Assembly (NCBI GenBank): GCA_046704785.1 | Contig: JBJKRF010000163.1 | Location: 1-16,468, forward strand | DNA from: JBJKRF01 sp046704785 | Lineage (GTDB): Bacteria > Chloroflexota > Anaerolineae > Anaerolineales > Villigracilaceae | DNA: 16,468 nt | Direction: 5' to 3' | Shown here: positions 1 to 5,205 of the stretch, in pieces | How positions within the stretch are numbered: position 1 is the stretch's first letter | How the letters are laid out: each line of letters starts with the position of its first letter | Program-made: the position numbers and the translations under genes | Notes under the pieces: model-generated | Databases searched by the model: none | Told to the model about the DNA's origin: nothing | Seen by the model: the letters and a program-made list of their open reading frames with translations, nothing else

Positions 1-132
1 TATAAACTGTCATCGCAGGTAGCCTCTTGTCTGATAAGTTTTGTACAACAACTTAATCTTATCCGTTCAGTGGCTACCTGTCTCTAATTTGTAAAGGTGC
101 TTTTTCTCACATCTGAACCGTGCCAAATAAAA
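1..132. other. AT-rich non-coding left edge
   Basis: No gene is supported here. The stretch holds a 9-bp inverted repeat (CAGGTAGCC at 16-24 and GGCTACCTG at 72-80, 47 bases apart). It also holds two blocks (86-100 and 115-125) that match the leader of the cyclase gene at the far end of the window in inverted orientation. A GTG in the same context as the cyclase start lies at 120-122, but the frame behind it runs only about 36 codons, shows no cyclase similarity, and overlaps the better-supported minus-strand ORF. Confidence 0.6.
86..125 (+). repeat. Leader-type repeat, copy A (related to cyclase 5' leader)
   Basis: AATTTGTAAAGGTGC at 86-100 and GAACCGTGCCA at 115-125 occur in the same order on the minus strand at 16391-16377 and 16352-16342. 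The gap between blocks is 14 nt here and 24 nt there. The larger gap holds a near-perfect 10-nt tandem duplication, which accounts for the difference. A further TATTTGG follows shortly after the second block in both copies. The matching order, orientation and spacing make chance unlikely. I infer common descent of a promoter or leader segment; its function here is unknown. Confidence 0.6.
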
Positions 133-363
133 CTATTTGGGGCCAAAACGTCGATCCTGTGATTTGCTGGCCTTTTTTAGATAAGCATCAAAAGACTTCT
201 TATCGATCAACCAAAGTTGACCAAGCTTGATGCTTTCCAGCCTGCCAGCTCGTAGCAACCGACGCAGGTATTGTTGACTGTAGCTACTATATACAGCTGC
301 AGCCTTTACAGATATATGATTGTGTGTCGTAAGAGGGGAAACGTTTGATTTAAAAACTGTCAT
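133..363 (-). CDS. Excisionase-family helix-turn-helix DNA-binding protein
   Basis: This is a small basic protein of 76 aa from the ATG at 363; a GTG at 378 would add five residues. I prefer the ATG because a GAGG lies nine bases upstream of it. The core (about residues 18-65) has the layout of an HTH_17 / excisionase-type winged helix: a helix-turn-helix that ends in a basic recognition segment (YLRRLLRAGRL), a short strand with IKLGQLWLI, then a C-terminal helix starting at DKKSF. Members of this family are recombination directionality factors or small regulators in mobile elements, so DNA binding is the likely role. No integrase, transposase or phage gene is visible nearby. It lies downstream of the tRNA-Glu 3' end on the same strand, a place where integrated elements often leave remnants. 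An ordinary regulator is equally possible. Confidence 0.7.
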   Translation of the reverse strand: MTVFKSNVSPLTTHNHISVKAAAVYSSYSQQYLRRLLRAGRLESIKLGQLWLIDKKSFDAYLKKASKSQDRRFGPK

Positions 364-485
364 CCCGACCAACCTCACTTTCGGTCTTGGGGCAGTTCCG
401 CCAGTTTGCCTCGTTGTTCGAAACGAAGCATCGAAAGGAACAGCTCTATAACCAATGATTGTGGTTCGGGATGGATCTTCGAGTG

Positions 486-558
486 TGCCCCTAAGCGGAC
501 TCGAACCGCTGTTTGAGCCTTGAGAGGGCTCCGTCCTGGGCCGCTAGACGATAGGGGC
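486..558 (-). tRNA. tRNA-Glu (anticodon CTC)
   Basis: The reverse complement folds into a full cloverleaf of 73 nt. The acceptor stem GCCCCTA/TAGGGGC is perfect over 7 bp. The anticodon stem is GAGCC/GGCTC around the loop CTCTCAA, which puts anticodon CTC at 524-522. The T arm is AGCGG-TTCGAGT-CCGCT. The discriminator base is A, and CCA is not encoded. The sequence shows the D-arm and T-arm conservation expected of bacterial tRNA-Glu. It reads GAG codons. The 3' end faces the small excisionase-like gene. Confidence 0.95.
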
Positions 559-651
559 TTTACAAGTGGGCAGATTCTATCATCCTGGGGAACAAACGTC
601 AACGCTCCCGCGCTGCCGTAATCATCCTGACAGTTCTGCTACCCCGTCGGG

Positions 652-1029
652 TTAATCGTTGGCCGGGAGATGTTCCTCATGATTGTGGTGGTGAACAAGG
701 TGATTGAACCAAAGAACACCGTCGGTAGTGCACAGGAAAATCGAGCATCCCTTATAATCCATCGCTGCCACCACTTCGTCCTCGTCTTCGTCGCGTGTCA
801 GACCCCAGATACAGAACTCCGGGCCGAATTTATTTTCAGATTTCCAGGTTTGCCCCCCATCTTCGGTGACTCGGATTTTTCCATCGTTCGTCACATGGAA
901 GGAACGGGCACCAACTTCCAGGTGCGGAGGAAACAGGTTATGAAAAACCAACCGCAAGACTGCGGCTGTCTTTCCACCAAATGACAGGTGGGATAAAAAA
1001 TCTCCTTTACTCGATACGCTGACGTCCAT
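652..1029 (-). CDS. Hypothetical protein with one Asp-box and a His-rich tail
   Basis: I do not recognise a named family for this 125-aa protein. The start is firm: AGGAGG at 1035-1040 lies five bases before the ATG, and a near-consensus promoter lies further upstream. Residues 55-62 read TEDGGQTW, which fits the Asp-box pattern (S/T-x-D-x-G-x-T-W) of BNR/sialidase-type beta-propellers and YCF48-like proteins. A single blade-like unit cannot form a propeller alone. Residues 101-107 (TTDGVLW) could be a second, degenerate element. An acidic run DEDEDE at 80-85 and a histidine-rich tail (six His in residues 110-120) suggest possible metal binding; that is an inference. There is no signal peptide or membrane segment. 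The gene is monocistronic and divergent from the glucan phosphorylase. Confidence 0.75.
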   Translation of the reverse strand: MDVSVSSKGDFLSHLSFGGKTAAVLRLVFHNLFPPHLEVGARSFHVTNDGKIRVTEDGGQTWKSENKFGPEFCIWGLTRDEDEDEVVAAMDYKGCSIFLCTTDGVLWFNHLVHHHNHEEHLPAND

Positions 1030-1070
1030 GGTTTCCTCCTGAGAATAGTTTGATCGAATTTGACGCGCCC

Positions 1071-1099
1071 ATTATACGCGACTTCCCTCTCAGATTCAA
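1071..1099 (-). promoter_or_regulatory. Sigma-70-type promoter for the Asp-box protein
   Basis: On the minus strand TTGAAT (1099-1094) and a perfect TATAAT (1076-1071) are separated by exactly 17 bases. The predicted transcript would start near 1064 and give a leader of about 35 nt that contains the AGGAGG ribosome-binding site. This is the best consensus promoter in the window. Confidence 0.8.
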
Positions 1100-1225
1100 T
1101 TAATTTTGCTTTATCGACGTTAATTGCAAGTCGGCGTTGATTCCCAGAGTTTCCTGTAGCGATGGACAAATATGGCATATCCCGAGCATTAAATCCGGAT
1201 AGGATATGAATCCATTTCATCATAC

Positions 1226-1255
1226 GAATTTCAAGAAGCGAGCTTCTTGAAATTC
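1226..1255. repeat. Perfect 14-bp inverted repeat between divergent genes
   Basis: GAATTTCAAGAAGC (1226-1239) and GCTTCTTGAAATTC (1242-1255) are exact reverse complements around a 2-base centre. The site lies between the divergent Asp-box gene and the glucan phosphorylase, about 50 bases upstream of the phosphorylase ATG. No gene ends here on either strand, so a terminator role is not obvious even though the right arm runs into a T/C-rich stretch. It could be an operator for a dimeric regulator or a strong hairpin. Confidence 0.7.
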
Positions 1256-1307
1256 TTTCTACAATTTATCGTGGTATCATTAGCGGCATTATTTTTAGAA
1301 GGAGCCT

Positions 1308-3461
1308 ATGATCACATTTAAAGCCAAAACCCTAAACCATTTCGAAGCTCCACGCCGCATCGACAAATTAGGCGAGCTTTCTTCCAATCTCTGGTGGACG
1401 TGGAACCCGCTTGCCCTGCGACTCTTCAACCGGCTCGACAATTTCCTCTGGGAGCGGGTGAAACACAACCCACATTTGTTCCTGAACCAGGTGGCGCGTT
1501 CCAGCCTCAACGCCGCCGCACAAAACCCTATGTATCTGGAGCTCTACGACCGTGTATTCGCCGAGTTCGAAGCCTACCTGGAACATAAGGACACCTGGTT
1601 TGCCACCCACTACCCCAAAAATCAGGACACAATCGCCTACTTCTCCATGGAATTCGGCTTGCACGAAACCCTTCCAATCTATTCGGGCGGCCTGGGCATT
1701 CTGGCTGGTGACTACTTAAAGGAAGCCTCCGACCTGGGCTTACCTTTGGTAGGGATTGGCTTGCTTTATACAGAAGGATATTTTTCGCAACGGATCAGCG
1801 AAGACGGTTGGCAGGAGTCGACCAACAACCAACTCAACTTTGATGATCTTCCACTTCTACCGGTTCTAACAGAGGCTGGCGACCTGCTCACCATCCAGGT
1901 AGATTTTCCCGACGGCCCGGTACAGGCCCGCATCTGGGAATTGCGCGTTGGTCGGATTCCCCTTTACCTGCTCGACACGAATGTCGAAGCTAACAACCCG
2001 ACGGTGCGCCAGCTCACCACACGTCTCTACTGGTCTGACATCAACCTGCGCGTCATGCAAGAAATCCTGCTGGGAGTCGGAGGCGTGCGCGCCCTGCGCG
2101 CCCTCGGATTCAATCCCACCGTTTGGCACATGAATGAGGGACACGCCGCCTTCCTGACGCTGGAACGTGCGCGCGAATTGGTCAAGGCGGGAAAGAGCTT
2201 CGAAGAAGCCATCGAAGAAACGCGCCAGAATAATATCTTTACCACACACACCCCCGTCCCGGCCGGCAATGACGAATTTCCGCTCTGGCTGTTGGACAAA
2301 TATTTGGCGCCGCTCTGGCCCGAGCTGGGCCTGACTCGTGATCAGTTTGTCGATCTGGCGCGCCACCGCCAGAACTGGGGAGAAACCTTCAGTATGCCGG
2401 TATTGGCTATGAAACTCTCCGGGAGCCGCAATGCCGTCTCCGAGCTTCATGGACGTGTCAGCCGCCACATGTGGCACGAATTATGGCCCGACAGGGATGT
2501 AGAGGAGGTGCCGATCACGTACGTCACCAACGGTGTACATGCCCCAACCTGGATGGCGCGCCGCATCCGTGCGATGTTGGATAGATGTCTCGGCACAGAC
2601 TGGCTTGACCATATAGATGACCTCGAATTGTGGGAAAAATTCGAAGCCGTATCTGCGCAGGAATTATGGGCCATACGCAGCCACCTTAAACGCAAGCTGG
2701 TCTTTTACACGCAGGAGCGCATCCGTAAGCGCTGGATGTTGGGCGGTTTCCACCCGGTGCAGGTTGTTTCCGGTGGCGCCCTGCTCGACCCGTACGTGCT
2801 GACCATTGGCTTCGCGCGCCGTTTTGCCACCTACAAACGCGCCGGTTTGGTCTTGAGCGATTTCGACCGCTTGCTCGAACTGATCAACCGCCCCAATCGT
2901 CCGGTGCAGATTATCTTTGCAGGCAAGGCACATCCTGCCGATGAGCCAGGAAAGATGTTGATCCAGGAAGTCTACCGCAAGCTCAAGCAGGCCGAAAACG
3001 GCGGACGCATTGTCTTTTTGGAAGATTACGACATGAACATCGCTCGCTACCTCGTCCAGGGTGTGGATGTCTGGTTGAACACACCACGCCGCCCGAACGA
3101 GGCCTCCGGCACGTCGGGCATGAAAGCCGCCATGAACGGTGTGCTCAACTTCTCCGTGTTGGATGGCTGGTGGCGCGAAGCCTTCAACGGCGACAACGGT
3201 TGGGCCATCGGCCCGGATGCGGAACTGGACGAACAGGTCCCGGAGGAGGTCGATGCCGAAAGCTTGTACCAGACTCTCGAAAACGAGATCATCCCGCTCT
3301 ATTACGACGACCGCGACGCCAACACCGTTCCCGAAAAATGGGTCACGCGCATGAAAGAATCGATGCGCACCATCACGCCCCAGTTCAGCACACGGCGGAT
3401 GTTGACAGAATACGTCGAGCGGTTGTACGTGCCGGCCATGCCGGTTCGCAAGAAGAAATAG
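1308..3461 (+). CDS. glgP: Alpha-glucan (glycogen/maltodextrin) phosphorylase, GT35
   Basis: It cleaves alpha-1,4-glucan with phosphate to release glucose-1-phosphate; the enzyme is cytosolic, PLP-dependent and part of glycogen turnover. The 717-aa length fits the shorter, TIGR02094-type alpha-glucan phosphorylases, not the roughly 800-aa classical E. coli enzyme. Residues 15-100 (NLWWTWNP) are the DUF3417-like N-terminal part of this subgroup. The catalytic body follows: YFSMEFGLHETLPIYSGGLG at 111-130, a HMNEGHAAF segment near 275, and THTPVPAGNDEF. The PLP site is EASGTSGMKAAMNG, with Lys606 as the expected Schiff-base lysine, followed by DGWW. The start is supported by AGAAGGAG just before ATG. 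A possible -10 (TATCAT, 1275-1280) lacks a convincing -35. The rhodanese gene starts 12 bases after the stop. Confidence 0.93.
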   Translation: MITFKAKTLNHFEAPRRIDKLGELSSNLWWTWNPLALRLFNRLDNFLWERVKHNPHLFLNQVARSSLNAAAQNPMYLELYDRVFAEFEAYLEHKDTWFATHYPKNQDTIAYFSMEFGLHETLPIYSGGLGILAGDYLKEASDLGLPLVGIGLLYTEGYFSQRISEDGWQESTNNQLNFDDLPLLPVLTEAGDLLTIQVDFPDGPVQARIWELRVGRIPLYLLDTNVEANNPTVRQLTTRLYWSDINLRVMQEILLGVGGVRALRALGFNPTVWHMNEGHAAFLTLERARELVKAGKSFEEAIEETRQNNIFTTHTPVPAGNDEFPLWLLDKYLAPLWPELGLTRDQFVDLARHRQNWGETFSMPVLAMKLSGSRNAVSELHGRVSRHMWHELWPDRDVEEVPITYVTNGVHAPTWMARRIRAMLDRCLGTDWLDHIDDLELWEKFEAVSAQELWAIRSHLKRKLVFYTQERIRKRWMLGGFHPVQVVSGGALLDPYVLTIGFARRFATYKRAGLVLSDFDRLLELINRPNRPVQIIFAGKAHPADEPGKMLIQEVYRKLKQAENGGRIVFLEDYDMNIARYLVQGVDVWLNTPRRPNEASGTSGMKAAMNGVLNFSVLDGWWREAFNGDNGWAIGPDAELDEQVPEEVDAESLYQTLENEIIPLYYDDRDANTVPEKWVTRMKESMRTITPQFSTRRMLTEYVERLYVPAMPVRKKK

Positions 3462-3473
3462 CGGACGCCAAAA

Positions 3474-3821
3474 ATGGATGTGCCAGAAATCAGCCCGGCG
3501 CAACTGGCGGAGAAACTGGGCTCACAGGAGCCTTTCTTCGTCCTCGACGTGCGGGAAGACTGGGAGGTTGCGCTGGTGCGTCTCGATGATCCGCATGTCA
3601 TCGTGTTGCCCATGAGCCGCATCGCCCGTGAACGCGAAGGCTCCTTCTCTGATGCGTTGCGCGAACCAGATTCGGAAATTGTGGTCATGTGCCATCACGG
3701 GGTTCGTTCTGCCGACGTGACAGCCTGGATGCTTCAGAGCGGATGGGAAAACGTCCGTTCGCTGGCTGGCGGCATCGACGCTTATGCCGTGGAAATAGAC
3801 CCATCGGTTGGACAGTATTAA
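3474..3821 (+). CDS. Single-domain rhodanese-like sulfurtransferase
   Basis: This 115-aa protein is one complete rhodanese domain with no fused partner and no signal peptide, so it is presumably cytosolic. The N-terminal half has the usual strand-loop VLDVREDWE (residues 23-31). The active-site loop is CHHGVRS with the persulfide-carrying cysteine at residue 73, followed by the helix ADVTAWMLQSGW and the typical ending LAGGIDAY. Proteins of this kind transfer sulfane sulfur to thiol or cyanide acceptors; the physiological acceptor cannot be read from the sequence. The CHHG..S loop is common in small GlpE/MoeB-associated rhodaneses. The gene starts 12 bases after the glucan phosphorylase with no clear Shine-Dalgarno sequence, so it is probably co-transcribed and translationally coupled. 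A functional link to glycogen metabolism is not evident. Confidence 0.88.
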   Translation: MDVPEISPAQLAEKLGSQEPFFVLDVREDWEVALVRLDDPHVIVLPMSRIAREREGSFSDALREPDSEIVVMCHHGVRSADVTAWMLQSGWENVRSLAGGIDAYAVEIDPSVGQY

Positions 3822-3822
3822 A

Positions 3823-3846
3823 AAAGGCGACCAGGTGGCCGCCTTT
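3823..3846. terminator. Bidirectional hairpin terminator
   Basis: AAAGGCGACC (3823-3832) and GGCCGCCTTT (3837-3846) form a 10-bp stem with one A/C mismatch and an AGGT loop. It directly follows the rhodanese stop codon (TAA 3819-3821). A-rich sequence on the left and T-rich sequence on the right let it serve both the rhodanese gene (+) and the convergent aminopeptidase (-). Confidence 0.7.
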
Positions 3847-3866
3847 ACAAACGTTATGGGGAAATT

Positions 3867-4976
3867 CTAGAACACAAATTTTCCGTTGCGGTAGATGACT
3901 TCCCCGTCCACGGCGATTTCGGCCTCCTGGCGCATGTCGCAGATCATGTCCCAGTGGATGGCGCTGCGGTTTTTCGAACCCGTTTCGGGGTAGCCCGCGC
4001 CGAGGGCCATGTGGAAGGTGCCGCCGATCTTTTCGTCGAACAGGATGTTGCCGGTAAAGCGGTCGATCTCGAAATTCGTCCCGATGGCAAATTCGCCCAG
4101 GTAGCGCGAGCCGGCGTCAGAATCGAGCATCTCCAATAGGAAGGGCTCATTTTTCTCGGCGGTGGCCTGACTCACTTTGCCGTCGGCAAAGGTCAGTTGG
4201 ATGCCCTCCACAGCCGATCCTGCGTAAATGGCCGGGTAGGTGAACTTGACCCAGCCGTTGACAGACTCCTCCACCGGGCCGGTGTAGATTTCGCCGTCGG
4301 GCATATTGTGTGTGCCGCACGAGTTCAGGAAAGTGCGCCCCTTGATGGACAGTTTCAAATCAACGTTGGGACCGCGCAGCGTCACCGCATCGTGGCCGTT
4401 GATGCGCTCCACCATTTTGGCCTGTTCGGCTTTGACCTTGGTCCAATAGGCCACCGGGTCGTCTTCGTCGGCATGGCAGGCGCGGTAAACAAAATCTTCG
4501 TATGCGCTGGCGCTCATGCCTGCATCGGCCGCATAGCCGGGCGTGGGAAAGAGCGTGGTTACCCAGCGGAAGGGATTCTGCGGATCGGCGCCACGACGCA
4601 TCTGCGTCTCGGTGATTTTGGCGATGGCCCGCTGGTGTCGTCCCATCTTCTTGGGGTCCACGCTGGAAAGCCCGCGCGGATTGGCCAACGAGTGGATGCG
4701 GAAACGCGATTCGAAGGTCTCGTAGGCCTGCATCAGCAGACTGGGCACGAAGTCGAGTTGCTCGTCATTAGCGTATTGATGGAAGATTTCCAATTGATCG
4801 GGTAAATTGAGCAGCAAGTGTGGATGTCCCCCGGCTTCCAGAATACGAATATACATCGCGCGCACGAGCGGCTCGGCGAGGGTGGTCGCTTCGATCAAAA
4901 CGCGGTCGCCAGGGCCGATCCGGGCGGAATAATCCACCAGCACACGCGCGAAACGGTCGATACGTGGATCGTTCAC
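3867..4976 (-). CDS. M29-family aminopeptidase (AmpS/PepS-like)
   Basis: This 369-aa protein matches thermophilic metallo-aminopeptidases of MEROPS family M29, two-metal exopeptidases in the cytosol that release N-terminal residues. The N-terminal half (residues 1-190) is the alpha/beta domain, with ARVLVDYSARIGPGDRVLIEA at its start. The C-terminal half carries the candidate metal ligands: NMPDGEIYTGPVEESVNGW (Glu229 and Glu236), RYLGEFAIGTN (Glu295), GGTFHMALGAGYPETG (His322 and Tyr329) and IHWDMI (His341 and Asp343). Length and motif order match full-length family members. The start is GTG at 4976, supported by AAGGAG six bases upstream (4983-4988). The gene is monocistronic, convergent with the rhodanese and divergent from the oxidoreductase. 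Exact ligand assignment would need alignment with a structure. Confidence 0.92.
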   Translation of the reverse strand: MNDPRIDRFARVLVDYSARIGPGDRVLIEATTLAEPLVRAMYIRILEAGGHPHLLLNLPDQLEIFHQYANDEQLDFVPSLLMQAYETFESRFRIHSLANPRGLSSVDPKKMGRHQRAIAKITETQMRRGADPQNPFRWVTTLFPTPGYAADAGMSASAYEDFVYRACHADEDDPVAYWTKVKAEQAKMVERINGHDAVTLRGPNVDLKLSIKGRTFLNSCGTHNMPDGEIYTGPVEESVNGWVKFTYPAIYAGSAVEGIQLTFADGKVSQATAEKNEPFLLEMLDSDAGSRYLGEFAIGTNFEIDRFTGNILFDEKIGGTFHMALGAGYPETGSKNRSAIHWDMICDMRQEAEIAVDGEVIYRNGKFVF

Positions 4977-5095
4977 GATGCTCTCCTTACACTAAATTCC
5001 GGTTCTCTGGGATTTCCCGTGATAAAGGAGTGGATGTGGGGTCGCCTCCACAAATCCGTTACATTCCATTCCCGGAGAGCCTAAATTCCAAGCAG

Positions 5096-5104
5096 ATTAT
5101 ATCA
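5096..5104 (-). promoter_or_regulatory. Extended -10 promoter candidate for the aminopeptidase
   Basis: The minus strand reads TGATATAAT, a perfect TATAAT preceded by the TGn extension. The region 17 bases upstream shows no recognisable -35, which extended -10 promoters tolerate. Transcription would begin near 5089 and give a leader of about 110 nt. On the opposite strand TATACT at 5117-5122 is a weaker candidate -10 for the polysaccharide operon. The two elements lie back to back in the 229-base divergent spacer. Confidence 0.45.
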
Positions 5105-5205
5105 TTGGACTTGGGGTATACTCCATCCGATGGGAGTCGTGAACCGGGAGTCAACACTGCCCCCTCGAACGGCCCCAACCCTCGCATCGCAAGACCTGCC
5201 TACCC

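Noticed and set aside
16..80. 9-bp inverted repeat as a mobile-element end
   Set aside because: The arms are short, the enclosed 47 bases hold nothing recognisable, and no target duplication is visible.
120..227. GTG-initiated + strand frame behind leader copy A
   Set aside because: Only about 36 codons, no similarity to the cyclase beyond the first two codons, and antisense to the excisionase-like gene.
375..602. 75-codon minus-strand frame
   Set aside because: It runs straight through the tRNA-Glu gene on the same strand and has no family features.
891..1223. 110-codon minus-strand frame overlapping the Asp-box gene
   Set aside because: It contains the promoter and ribosome-binding site of the Asp-box gene and ends inside that gene's coding sequence in another frame.
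2664..3503. 279-codon minus-strand open frame opposite the glucan phosphorylase
   Set aside because: It is antisense to a certain gene covering the conserved PLP-site region, with no ribosome-binding site or recognisable domain.
4989..5090. Imperfect 18-base inverted similarity in the aminopeptidase/oxidoreductase spacer
   Set aside because: Only about 14 of 18 positions match and the arms are far apart, so it is within what chance allows.
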